Of a stretch of DNA of 64,000 bases, positions 16,004 to 24,139 are shown piece after piece. The stretch comes from Paracidobacterium acidisoli (lineage in GTDB: Bacteria; Acidobacteriota; Terriglobia; Terriglobales; Acidobacteriaceae), in NCBI RefSeq assembly GCF_003428625.2, contig NZ_QVQT02000001.1, forward strand, positions 124,001-188,000. Direction: 5' to 3'. Numbering within the stretch: the stretch's first letter is position 1; each line of letters begins with the position of its first letter. The notes under the pieces are model-generated. The model was not told the DNA's origin, did no database searches, and saw only the letters and a program-made list of their open reading frames with translations. A program made the translations under genes and the position numbers.

Positions 16004-17269
16004 ATGCCGGAGCCGAATCAAAACGTGCCCGCTACTGTGCCGGAACAGCCGGAATCGAAGCCGCCGCTCAAGAAAACTATGCCGGTGGTGATTGCCCTGG
16101 TGGTCATTATCGGAATCATCGGCATCGCCAACCTCTCCAGCCTGCTGAGTGGCAATAAGAAAAGTGCGCCGACCAGCGCCATGCCCATGCGACCGGCAGC
16201 GCCCAATGCACAGCAGGTAAACAGCTTTGAGTCGCAGCAGCAGTTGCAGGCGCAACGCGACGCTGAAGCGAGGCAGCATCAGCAGGAACTTAATACAGCG
16301 CTCCAACAGTTGCAGCAGACGGAAGGTGCGCCCGGCCCGGAGGGCGCAGGCGCTCCACCGATGACCGCCGCTCAGCGAGCAGCCATCTATGGCGACAGTC
16401 CGAATGCTCCGCAGCGTACTTCCAATATGTCTCAGGCCCAAGCCGAGGCAAAGCAGAAGCAGCTCGCGAAAGAGAAACAGCAGCAGGACGCCATCAACAG
16501 CGATACGGTTGCGATTGACTTTGAGCGTACCGCTCCCGTCCCTGCCACAGTCGCGACAGAGGCCGCGCAAGAGACGGCTGCTGCCGCAGCCGGCGGCGCG
16601 GCTCAATCCAAACCAGTCAATACGGCGGTGAAGACTGATAGCCAGAAGAACCCTATGGCCGCATACGACTTCGATACCTACGATGGCCGTCTGTATCGCA
16701 TCTTCGAGGGCACGGTCCTGGAAGGTGTCGTGACCAACCACATCGACGGCGGTTTCAGCGGCCCGATTATGGTCTCGCTTACCACTGACCTGTACTCCCA
16801 CGACCATCAGCAGCTTCTCTTGCCGCAAGGTACTCGGCTGCTTGGCGACGTGCAGAGCGTAGGCAATGCACAACAGCGCAAGATGTTCGTCACCTTCCAT
16901 CGCGCCATCTGCCCCGATGGTTTCTCGCTTGAGTTTGCCAAGTACATCGGGCTAGACCAGATCGGCACGACCGGTCTTGCTACCAAGGTTGACCACGGAT
17001 ACTTGCAGGCATTCGCCGCAGCCGCTGCCATCGGCGGGCTTGGCGGCTTGGCACAGATCGGAAACGGCGGCAGCGTCCTCGACCCTTCTGTACAGATTCG
17101 GAATGGGATCTCCGAACAGTCCGCGGTCGAGGGCGAACAAGTCTTGAATCACTTCCTCAATAGGCTTCCTATCATCACGCTCAAGGAAGGCTCACGTGCT
17201 CGCGTATACATCGGCACCGACCTTCTGATTCCGTCCTACGCGGCGCATCGCGTTGACCCCACGTTGTAG
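16004..17269 (+). CDS. virB10: VirB10/TrbI T4SS channel scaffold
   Basis: 421 aa. A short cytoplasmic tail, one transmembrane helix ('VVIALVVIIGIIGIANL'), a long Gln/Ala/Pro-rich periplasmic linker (residues 60-210) and the conserved C-terminal TrbI beta-barrel domain ('YRIFEGTVLEGVVTNHIDGG', 'LLLPQGTRLLGDVQSVGN', 'RARVYIGTDLLIP'). VirB10 spans both membranes and gates the channel. Confidence 0.93.
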   Translation: MPEPNQNVPATVPEQPESKPPLKKTMPVVIALVVIIGIIGIANLSSLLSGNKKSAPTSAMPMRPAAPNAQQVNSFESQQQLQAQRDAEARQHQQELNTALQQLQQTEGAPGPEGAGAPPMTAAQRAAIYGDSPNAPQRTSNMSQAQAEAKQKQLAKEKQQQDAINSDTVAIDFERTAPVPATVATEAAQETAAAAAGGAAQSKPVNTAVKTDSQKNPMAAYDFDTYDGRLYRIFEGTVLEGVVTNHIDGGFSGPIMVSLTTDLYSHDHQQLLLPQGTRLLGDVQSVGNAQQRKMFVTFHRAICPDGFSLEFAKYIGLDQIGTTGLATKVDHGYLQAFAAAAAIGGLGGLAQIGNGGSVLDPSVQIRNGISEQSAVEGEQVLNHFLNRLPIITLKEGSRARVYIGTDLLIPSYAAHRVDPTL

Positions 17270-17282
17270 TGAGGAGCTTGCA

Positions 17283-17516
17283 ATGAATGACCGCTACGAA
17301 CATCTGCTCCGCAAGTCCCGTGACGCCAACCGCGGGGGGCATGACGCTTGGGCCGTTCAGTCCACTGGAGAGAAAGTCGCCGTTGCTCTCGTTCTCAATC
17401 GTGCCGATTGGCTGGCGGAGATCGACTACACGATCCCCGAGGCCATCGAGCGCAGCGGCGCGGAGTGGACAACGATCATTCCGCAGGTAGCTCGCCAGCT
17501 CATAGAGGAGGAGTGA
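17283..17516 (+). CDS. Small conserved-looking protein in the T4SS operon
   Basis: 77 aa from ATG 17283, with GAGGAG seven bases upstream. The product 'DRYEHLLRKSRDANRGGHDA' followed by 'WLAEIDYTIPEAIERSGAEW' is soluble, with no signal or membrane segment. The good ribosome site and tight spacing argue it is real. Function unknown. Confidence 0.6.
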   Translation: MNDRYEHLLRKSRDANRGGHDAWAVQSTGEKVAVALVLNRADWLAEIDYTIPEAIERSGAEWTTIIPQVARQLIEEE

Positions 17517-17521
17517 CAACC

Positions 17522-17728
17522 ATGCAGACGATCCCGCTCCATCGCTTCTATCAGGTTTCGGGAATCATTGCCGCACTCTTGCTCGCTCTTCTGCTCGTCG
17601 GAACGGCGACGGGCAGAAACACACTCGCGTGGATATACCTCCAGTCCACCGAGGCCGTTACAAACGCAACACACAGCCACACGTTCCCCTTGGACAGGTT
17701 GGACCCGACCTGCCCGCAGTGCATGTAG
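17522..17728 (+). CDS. Small single-span membrane protein in the T4SS operon
   Basis: 68 aa starting at ATG 17522 (AGGAGGAGTGAC upstream). One hydrophobic helix 'GIIAALLLALLLVGTA' near the N terminus, then a short periplasmic tail ending 'LDPTCPQCM'. Size and position between virB10 and virB5 fit an accessory T4SS membrane peptide, possibly a VirB7 or entry-exclusion counterpart, but there is no recognisable lipobox. Confidence 0.5.
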   Translation: MQTIPLHRFYQVSGIIAALLLALLLVGTATGRNTLAWIYLQSTEAVTNATHSHTFPLDRLDPTCPQCM

Positions 17729-17754
17729 TTCAACCGCAAACCGCAGGAGGCTTT

Positions 17755-18543
17755 ATGAAAGTCACACTGACCAACCGCCGCAAGTGGCTCATTGGCGCAG
17801 GCGCGGCATTGCTGCTTACGGCAACGCCCAGCTTTGCCCTCTTTGGCATCGGAGATATTGTTTTCGATCCGACGAGCTACGCCAGCCTCGTATCGCAACT
17901 GACCACGCTTCAGACGCAGTACAACATGCTGAAGAACAACATCACGCATTTCTCAGCAAAGCAGCAGTGGCAGACCACGCTGCACGCCCTTGAGAACGTG
18001 AACGTCGCCAATATGTTCGGCGAGACAGCGGGCATGAGTATCGCGCTCAATACCAATTCACCCGGCGCGTCGAGCACTGCATGGAAAGCCGCAACAGTCA
18101 CGATGAACGGCACCGCACCAACCTACCTTGCCAGTCAGTCACTTGGCAGTTCACGCACGTCGCAGCTTGCCATGATCGAAACCGCCGATTCCGTGTCTCC
18201 CGACTGCCTTACCGCAGTGGGTCAGTATCGTGCCGCCAGAAGCGAAAACGCTACTGCGAACACTTCGCTTCTGTCGCAGCAGTTCGATGGCGGCGATGCC
18301 ACCAACAGCGAAGTCCAGCAGCTCAATCTTCTCAATGCGGCCGAGGCGCAGCGATTGAGCGAGATGCAATCGCAAGGCACGTTGCACGCCTGTCTTGCTT
18401 CGCAAATGACCGTCGCCAATATGGAACGTCGGAACGCACAGGCCGAAGACCTCAACACTGTCGTCTTCGTTCAGCAACAGCGTGCCGCCAACGATACCAG
18501 TGCCGCCAATGAAGGCAGCACATGGGACACGTATCTTCCCTGA
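17755..18543 (+). CDS. virB5: VirB5/TrbJ-like periplasmic T4SS protein
   Basis: 262 aa from ATG 17755, which follows GCAGGAGG. Signal peptide 'LIGAGAALLLTATPSFA', then a mostly helical body containing 'DPTSYASLVSQLTTLQTQYN' and Gln-rich coiled segments, as in TrbJ/VirB5 minor pilins that cap the conjugative pilus. The C terminus ends 'EGSTWDTYLP', a motif nearly repeated at the end of the next small protein. Confidence 0.8.
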   Translation: MKVTLTNRRKWLIGAGAALLLTATPSFALFGIGDIVFDPTSYASLVSQLTTLQTQYNMLKNNITHFSAKQQWQTTLHALENVNVANMFGETAGMSIALNTNSPGASSTAWKAATVTMNGTAPTYLASQSLGSSRTSQLAMIETADSVSPDCLTAVGQYRAARSENATANTSLLSQQFDGGDATNSEVQQLNLLNAAEAQRLSEMQSQGTLHACLASQMTVANMERRNAQAEDLNTVVFVQQQRAANDTSAANEGSTWDTYLP

Positions 18544-18555
18544 TCGGAGACCGCG

Positions 18556-18825
18556 ATGCTGAAAGCGATCAATACCAAAATCCTGCTCGCCATCCTCGCG
18601 GCTCTTACCGCGATCGGTGGCGCGCTCACCTACCAGCGGCATGAGGCGGCGAAAGCCGCCGCTGCCGCCGCCAAGGCGGCCTCCATCCTTCAGCAACAGC
18701 AGAAGGAAGCCGAAGAACGCAAGGCCGAAGATGAGGCATTCCGGCGTCGCGTGGAAGCGGACAAGAAGAAACACAACTCCGCCGCCGCCCACGAAGGCAA
18801 AACCTGGAAGACGTACATTCCCTAA
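18556..18825 (+). CDS. Small TM plus coiled-coil protein of the T4SS operon
   Basis: 89 aa. N-terminal hydrophobic helix 'ILLAILAALTAIGGALTY', then an Ala/Lys/Glu-rich coiled coil and a C terminus 'EGKTWKTYIP' that mirrors the end of the preceding VirB5-like protein. No family recognised. The shared tail suggests both dock on the same partner. Confidence 0.6.
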   Translation: MLKAINTKILLAILAALTAIGGALTYQRHEAAKAAAAAAKAASILQQQQKEAEERKAEDEAFRRRVEADKKKHNSAAAHEGKTWKTYIP

Positions 18826-18849
18826 ACGTTATCTGTGGGAGAGAGCAAT

Positions 18850-19776
18850 ATGGTTTCCGTAGCAGTGTTGGCACAAGCACTACCGAGCGCAAGTTCCGGC
18901 GTCGATTGGCTCTATCAGTTCACCAACAACTTAACCAATCTAACGACTCAGAACGGCGGTGCGCTTACTCAGCTTGGACTTACGGAGCTGGCCTGCATCT
19001 CTCTCTTCGTACTCATCAGCATGGTTGTGAATTGGAACACGCAGAGCATGACGCTCCGCTTTCACGCTCAGCCTGTCCATGCAGGTGATTTAGTGAACTT
19101 CCTGGTACGACTCATCGTTTGCTGTCTGCTCGAAAGCTATTGGGTGAATCCGTTCCCCGGAGCGAGCTTTGGCATCAATCACTTCTTTTCCTACATCGCG
19201 CAGGCGATGGTTGCTGCCTTCGATCAGAACTCGCTCGATAACTTGCTTCAGCTTTTCAAAACCGCTGGTGACGGTACAACGATGCCGTCGCTCATGGCTC
19301 CGGTGCAGATCCTTTGCTACTTCATCGTGCAGGCTCTTCTCGGCATCGCGTCCGCCATACTATTTGTCATCAATTGCAGCGCCTTCATCCTCTATGGAGT
19401 GACTGCGCTATTCGGCCCCATCTTTGTGCCACTGCTCATGACAAAGACCTTTCGGGCCAAGTTCTTTCACTTCCTCGATGTACTTATCAGCTTTGCCATG
19501 ATTCGCGCCGTCGCCGCCGCGTTCATCTTTGTGTGGGGCGGATTCATGAACGCTTTTATCCAACAGACGTTCAATGGAAATTACTCAATGGAGATGTGGC
19601 TTGCCAATCTCATTCCGTGCATCATGGTATTCGTCGCCTTCATCCTGAATATGCTCTTCATTCCGAGCATGACGCAAGCAATCTTCGGTGGGGCGGCGGG
19701 GCTAACATCAGCCGCTGCTGGCGCGGCGGGTAGTGTTGCCGGAATGTTTCTGATGAAGGGTGGAGCTGGAGGATAA
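18850..19776 (+). CDS. virB6: VirB6/TrbL-like T4SS channel protein
   Basis: 308 aa from ATG 18850 (GGGAGAG upstream; a GTG at 18835 is also in frame). Polytopic inner-membrane protein with about six helices, e.g. 'LVNFLVRLIVCCLLESY', 'ILCYFIVQALLGIASAILF' and 'LYGVTALFGPIFVPLLM', ending in a Gly/Ala-rich segment. Typical of VirB6/TrbL, which lines the inner-membrane DNA path. Confidence 0.85.
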   Translation: MVSVAVLAQALPSASSGVDWLYQFTNNLTNLTTQNGGALTQLGLTELACISLFVLISMVVNWNTQSMTLRFHAQPVHAGDLVNFLVRLIVCCLLESYWVNPFPGASFGINHFFSYIAQAMVAAFDQNSLDNLLQLFKTAGDGTTMPSLMAPVQILCYFIVQALLGIASAILFVINCSAFILYGVTALFGPIFVPLLMTKTFRAKFFHFLDVLISFAMIRAVAAAFIFVWGGFMNAFIQQTFNGNYSMEMWLANLIPCIMVFVAFILNMLFIPSMTQAIFGGAAGLTSAAAGAAGSVAGMFLMKGGAGG

Positions 19777-19778
19777 CT

Positions 19779-19976
19779 ATGTGGAATGTCTTATTGGCGT
19801 TTTTCTTTGGTAGTGCGGTTTCAAGTAGTCGTACTGTTCAGCGGCTTATGAGACCGCTATTCATCCTCTTCATCCTCGGCGTCCTGATCGCAGGTTTGGT
19901 TTATGCCTGCGTGGTATTCAAGGCCGCCACCGCAAGGAGCCATTCTCCCCATGTCCACGCACATAGTTCTCATTGA
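19779..19976 (+). CDS. Small membrane protein after virB6
   Basis: 65 aa, starting 3 bp after the virB6 stop. One strong hydrophobic helix 'PLFILFILGVLIAGLVYACVV' and a His/Ser-rich tail. Probably part of the transfer operon; function unknown. The opposite-strand nuclease gene ends 40 bp downstream. Confidence 0.5.
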   Translation: MWNVLLAFFFGSAVSSSRTVQRLMRPLFILFILGVLIAGLVYACVVFKAATARSHSPHVHAHSSH

Positions 19977-20016
19977 GACGCTACTAGCACCGAGGCAACG
20001 TCCACATGCAACTCAA

Positions 20017-21201
20017 CTACTTGGCCTTCCTTGGAATGCTTCGTTTTCCTTTGGTGGAAACGGATGGAGCCGGTTCCTCTGGGTCATCCTGCTCGTAGAA
20101 CTCATGGAGTGCGGCTTGGAGCAGCTTCTTGTCGGGAAGTTGCGTGTTGTATTCGGCTACGAGCGCCGGGGAGAGTGTGCGACTCAGAGCATACTCCACG
20201 ACCTGATCGTTCTTACTGGCGCAAAGCAGGACGCCTATAGAAGGACGCTCGTGCTCTTTGCGTACGTCTCGGTCGAGAGCTTCCAGATAAAAATTCATCT
20301 TGCCGAGATACTCCGGCTCAAACCGAGTCACCTTCAGCTCAAAGGCGACCAGGCAGTTGAGACCACGATGAAAGAAGAGCAGATCGAGAGCAAAGTCGCT
20401 CGTTCCTACCTGCACCGGGAACTCAGAGCCGACAAAGCAAAAATCCCGACCAAGCTCCAGCAAAAATTCTCGCATTCGGTTGAGCAGCCCACGATGCAGA
20501 TCACGCTCACTATGTTTCTGCGGCAGTCCCAAGAATTCAACAGCGTAGGAATCCCTGAAGATCGTGTCCGCACCCGGATGCGTTTGGTGCACCAGTGGTG
20601 CCACTTTTGTCGGGGAGAGCACTACCCGTTCAAACAATGCCGTGTCGAACTGGCGTTCCAGTTCCCGTTTGGTCCAGTGCTCCTTTACCGCCATGCGCAG
20701 GTAGAATTCGCGCTGTTCAGGACGTTTGCTCTGTCCGAGGATGATGAGGTTATGGCTCCAGGGCAATTGGTGCGCCAGCGGCGCACTAATTGGCTCGTCT
20801 TTGTAGGTCTCGTAGAACTTCTTCATTCTGAAGAGATTACTCGTAGTGAAACCGCGCATTCCTGGCTGGGTTCGGGCAATATACTCGGCGAGCCGCGGCA
20901 CCACGCCATCACCCCACTCTGCCGCAGCGATCTTACCGCTGATGTATTCGCCGACCTTCCAGTAGAGATCAATCAACGCTGTGTTAACTGCTTGGAAGGT
21001 CTGTTCGCGGGCAGAGGTGATGAGCCGAAGCACTTCGGCGAAAGCGTCCTCGTTGTTTACCGTCCGCCGGAGAGCAGCAGGTTTGGATCGGGAGGGCAAA
21101 GTCGTTCCTTTCGTACTCCCATCATAACGAAAGCTCCAGTCGGGACAGACCTCCGCATCAGCCTCCTCCTTAGGTATCCAGAAAGGATTCAGGTGTCTCA
21201 T
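20017..21201 (-). CDS. DUF1016 (YhcG) PDDEXK nuclease-like protein
   Basis: About 394 aa (longer starts at 21222 and 21252 are possible but would overlap virB8 more). The N-terminal YhcG domain ('INTALIDLYWKVGEYIS'-like region, here 'VNTALIDLYWKVGEYISGKI') is followed by the PDDEXK-type core 'DFALDLLFFHRGLNCLVAFE' and 'LKVTRFEPEYLGKMNFYLEA'. Members are predicted nucleases found in defence and mobile contexts. The gene lies on the opposite strand inside the T4SS operon, and its ATG overlaps the virB8 ATG in a CATG. It looks like inserted cargo, perhaps for exclusion or defence. Confidence 0.88.
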   Translation of the reverse strand: MRHLNPFWIPKEEADAEVCPDWSFRYDGSTKGTTLPSRSKPAALRRTVNNEDAFAEVLRLITSAREQTFQAVNTALIDLYWKVGEYISGKIAAAEWGDGVVPRLAEYIARTQPGMRGFTTSNLFRMKKFYETYKDEPISAPLAHQLPWSHNLIILGQSKRPEQREFYLRMAVKEHWTKRELERQFDTALFERVVLSPTKVAPLVHQTHPGADTIFRDSYAVEFLGLPQKHSERDLHRGLLNRMREFLLELGRDFCFVGSEFPVQVGTSDFALDLLFFHRGLNCLVAFELKVTRFEPEYLGKMNFYLEALDRDVRKEHERPSIGVLLCASKNDQVVEYALSRTLSPALVAEYNTQLPDKKLLQAALHEFYEQDDPEEPAPSVSTKGKRSIPRKAK

Positions 21202-21979
21202 GTCCACCCATACATCACCCATTGAACGATCCCTCACGCCCAGCCACGCCATACTTGCCGACGAGATCGGTAATGAGGTCTACGCCTCTCACTATGCCGA
21301 ACGAAAAGCCTACCGGCTCATCCTCGCCTGTGGGACGGTACTCCTGTGTGGTTCGATGTGGCTCAACTTCTCTCTGGCCCGTCGCCCACTCGTAAATCGC
21401 TACATCCGCATTGATGAGATGGGCCGTGCCCAGGCGATCCAATACAGCGATTTGAACTACAGCCCGCGTGAGGGCGAGATTCGGACATACCTTACCGATT
21501 GGGCGAACTACCGCTACACGATCAGCCGCGACACCATCGCCAAGAAGTATCCGCTCAACTACTACTTCCTCTCCGGCAATCTGGCCTCGCAGTTAATGAC
21601 CGAAGACAACCAAAACCATCTTGTTTCGCAGGTGGTGGGCGGCCAGATCGAGCAGAGCGATGTGGAGGTAAAGAACGTCACCATCACATCCATGTCACAG
21701 GAGACCATACAAGGCGCAGTTCTAGCCCGTGGGACGGCGCTGCTGGCTCTCGACAAGCTGTACTCCCCAAGCCACTCACGGGAGCCGCGTACAGAGCATT
21801 GGATGCTCAGTCTGACCTACTACCTGAATCCCAAAGAGGTCAGCGATCAGGCCAAGATTTACCCGCAGTATGAGTTCATCAATCCTCTTGGATTGACCAT
21901 CACAGAGTTCCACGAAAACCGTGTATCCGTTGACCCCATTGCCCCCGGCACCACTGCTACTGACGGAGCCGTTCGATGA
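21200..21979 (+). CDS. virB8: VirB8/TrbF-like T4SS protein
   Basis: 259 aa. Short cytoplasmic N terminus, one TM helix ('LILACGTVLLCGSMWLNFSL') and a periplasmic NTF2-like domain with 'EIRTYLTDWANYRYTISRDT' and 'YFLSGNLASQL', as in VirB8/TrbF assembly factors. After the interrupting nuclease gene it resumes the transfer operon. Upstream sequence offers only a modest AGG ribosome site. Confidence 0.85.
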   Translation: MSTHTSPIERSLTPSHAILADEIGNEVYASHYAERKAYRLILACGTVLLCGSMWLNFSLARRPLVNRYIRIDEMGRAQAIQYSDLNYSPREGEIRTYLTDWANYRYTISRDTIAKKYPLNYYFLSGNLASQLMTEDNQNHLVSQVVGGQIEQSDVEVKNVTITSMSQETIQGAVLARGTALLALDKLYSPSHSREPRTEHWMLSLTYYLNPKEVSDQAKIYPQYEFINPLGLTITEFHENRVSVDPIAPGTTATDGAVR

Positions 21980-22050
21980 GGCGTCCAGTTATAACCGGGA
22001 TGCGCAAAGCCCTCTACCTGCGCCTCCGCGCGTCAGAGCCGGAAGCCGCG

Positions 22051-22218
22051 CTATTCGGAGGGCGCGAGCTTTTCGTGCGTCACCTTGCGAGACTTGCGCA
22101 GTTCATCGAGCGCCATACGCTTGAGGATGGCACTGCCGCGTTCCTTTGCACGAGCACGGCTGGCCTTGCTCATCAGCTTGTTCGCGATGGTGTCGTAGGG
22201 GATCGTTCTGCTTGCCAT
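22051..22218 (-). pseudogene. N-terminal remnant of an XRE/HigA-like antitoxin
   Basis: The minus strand encodes 'MASRTIPYDTIANKLMSKAS' followed by 'ALDELRKSRKVTHEKLA' and then a stop. This matches the N-terminus of XRE antitoxins that normally continue into the second HTH helix and '(S/T)KLERR.DMY'. Only about 55 codons remain and no intact HTH follows. The plus strand of the same DNA (21976-22248) is also open for 90 codons, with ATGA overlaps to virB8 and virB11; that product resembles nothing I know, but a real plus-strand gene cannot be excluded. Confidence 0.5.
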
Positions 22219-22244
22219 AGTGTCCTGTCTCGCGTGGTGATCCA

Positions 22245-23225
22245 ATGAGCTTCGATCTCATTTTACCGTTCTTTCCTGACGAACTGCGGACGCTCCTGCT
22301 CGACCCGTCCATCTCGGATTTGATGATCAACGGGACGACCGGCGTATTCGCGGATCGTGGCGGTGTGGTCGAGCGAATTGTGCTCTCCGCGCCGTACACC
22401 AATGACCGCCTGCAAGCGGCAATAGAGCGCGTCGCACGCATCCTCGGACAAGACCTTACCAGCCAGAATCCCATTCTGAATACACGCCTGCCGGACGGCT
22501 CCCGCGTCGCCGTTGTGGGCTCGCCCTCCTCCATCAATGGCCCGACCTTCACCGTTCGTAAATTCAACCGCTGGTTTACGTCGGATGAGCTGATTTCATC
22601 TGGCAGCTTACCGGTCGAGATTCGGGATACTGTTGTCGGCCTTATTGCGGAGCGCAAGAACGGCATCATCAGCGGTGGAACCGGCTCAGGTAAGACCACT
22701 CTGATGAAGGCGCTACTTGACCATGTGCCGCTGCACGAACGCCTGATTGTCATTGAGCAACCAGCCGAGCTGAAGATAACGCATCCCAACGCAGTTCGAT
22801 GGGAGGCGGTCGAAGCGATCCCCGGCCAGGTTGCCGTCACGCCCAGCCAGCTTGTAGCTGCTGCTCTTCGGCATCGTCCCGACCGCATCATCATGGGAGA
22901 GATACGCGATGAGTGCGGTTACGACCTGTTGCAAGCCATGAATACAGGGCATGGTGGAACGCTCTCCACCATCCACGCAAAAAGTGCGTGGGACGCCCTC
23001 AATCGTCTCTCCGATCTTGCCTTAAGTGCGAGGGCAAATCTCAACCATTCCTTTATTCGTTCGGAGACGGCGGAGGCCATTGATTTTGTTCTGTACTGCG
23101 AGCGCGATCATGCGGGCCAACGCCGGGTACGCGAGTTGATTCGGGTGAAGGGATATAGCCATGCAGACCAGTCCTTCGAGACCGAGGACATCTATCGTGT
23201 CCCCTCTACCGTTGCGGCTGCATGA
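22245..23225 (+). CDS. virB11: VirB11/TrbB-like T4SS ATPase
   Basis: 326 aa. N-terminal domain 'LDPSISDLMINGTTGVFADR', Walker A 'GGTGSGKT' at residues 144-151, Asp box, Walker B 'RIIMGEIRDEC' and His box 'GHGGTLSTIHAKSAWDAL'. A hexameric traffic ATPase at the cytoplasmic face that switches between pilus assembly and DNA export. Last recognisable mating-pair gene of the operon. Confidence 0.94.
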   Translation: MSFDLILPFFPDELRTLLLDPSISDLMINGTTGVFADRGGVVERIVLSAPYTNDRLQAAIERVARILGQDLTSQNPILNTRLPDGSRVAVVGSPSSINGPTFTVRKFNRWFTSDELISSGSLPVEIRDTVVGLIAERKNGIISGGTGSGKTTLMKALLDHVPLHERLIVIEQPAELKITHPNAVRWEAVEAIPGQVAVTPSQLVAAALRHRPDRIIMGEIRDECGYDLLQAMNTGHGGTLSTIHAKSAWDALNRLSDLALSARANLNHSFIRSETAEAIDFVLYCERDHAGQRRVRELIRVKGYSHADQSFETEDIYRVPSTVAAA

Positions 23226-23678
23226 GACACGAATGGGACCGGAATCGTGATGCTAATCCGCACCCTCAATTCGGTATCGATTCATTGGCCTTCGGTCTAT
23301 GCGCCAGAGCTTGGTAGCAGTTGCCGGAAGGTAGGTGCCTTCGGCTATGACTTGCGGCTCCTGTTCGACTCGGTGCGCGGAGAGAGCGAACGGCGATTGC
23401 CGGTACATGGTATCGCCAGGAAGCGGATGAAGAGGATTGTTCTTGCGTGTGTCTCCCGCATGTATCCCGCTTTCTGCACGGTCACGGCTTCGGGGTCTTA
23501 CCGACGCCCGGCGGCAGGCTCGTTCTTCTGCTTCGGCTATCGCCGCCTCCGGTTACGGTTTCCATCTGCGATGGACCCACCGTAAATGCAGAACTTCGGC
23601 CTTGGGAGTCGGACCCACTCGCTGGGCTTCGCCATGTGTGACCCGAGCAGATCGGGAATTTCAAAACGGAGACACAAC
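23226..23678. other. 450-bp gap between virB11 and ssb, no convincing gene
   Basis: Several short open frames overlap here on the plus strand, but none has a good ribosome site with a plausible protein. The last 40 bp form the leader of ssb with GGAGACAC before its ATG. Confidence 0.5.
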
Positions 23679-24053
23679 ATGTACAAGAACAAAGCAATCC
23701 TCATGGGCTTCCTCGGCGGCGATGCCGTCGTTCGCACCGGCAAAAACAACAAGCCGTTCACCACTCTCTCCCTCGCTACGAAGGAGTCGTTGAAAGACCG
23801 GGAGACCGGCAAGTACACGGACTTCACCGAATGGCACAACCTTATCGTCTCCGGCAAGCTGGGAGACTTCGCAGCCAAGCTCAAGAAGGGCGCTCACATC
23901 GAGATCGAAGGCAAGATCGAGCACACCGTCTACAAGGGAGCTAAGAAAGATCAGATTCGCGTCAGGTCCATCCTCAAACTCGACCGTGCCGAGAAAGCCG
24001 CCGCGCCCGAAGAAGAGTTCGATGAGATCCCCGACGAGGAAGTGGCCGCATAG
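23679..24053 (+). CDS. ssb: Single-stranded DNA-binding protein
   Basis: 124 aa from ATG 23679 (CGGAGACACAAC upstream). OB-fold with the usual pattern 'NKAILMGFLGGDAVVRTGKN', 'TEWHNLIVSGKLGDFAAKLK', 'KGAHIEIEGKIEH', and an acidic C-terminal tail 'EEFDEIPDEE'. The tail lacks the classical terminal DDDIPF. Element-borne Ssb protects the incoming strand during transfer and replication. A terminator follows. Confidence 0.93.
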   Translation: MYKNKAILMGFLGGDAVVRTGKNNKPFTTLSLATKESLKDRETGKYTDFTEWHNLIVSGKLGDFAAKLKKGAHIEIEGKIEHTVYKGAKKDQIRVRSILKLDRAEKAAAPEEEFDEIPDEEVAA

Positions 24054-24070
24054 GTCACTCCATCCGCATG

Positions 24071-24098
24071 GAAGCCCGGTATCACCGGGCTTCTTTTG
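24071..24098 (+). terminator. Rho-independent terminator after ssb
   Basis: Perfect 9-bp hairpin GAAGCCCGG (24071-24079) and CCGGGCTTC (24085-24093) with 5-nt loop, then TTTT. Confidence 0.9.
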
Positions 24099-24139
24099 CT
24101 GCTAAGGCCCGCACGATTGCACTCTCAAGAGGGTCCCCT

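Noticed and set aside
19903-21225. 440-codon plus-strand open frame
   Set aside because: Antisense to the DUF1016 nuclease gene, whose domain motifs are clear.
21976-22248. 90-codon plus-strand frame coupled by ATGA to virB8 and virB11
   Set aside because: The opposite strand carries a recognisable antitoxin N-terminus; kept only as an alternative in that entry.
23247-23585. 112-codon open frame after virB11
   Set aside because: Composition and lack of ribosome site look non-coding; no family pattern.
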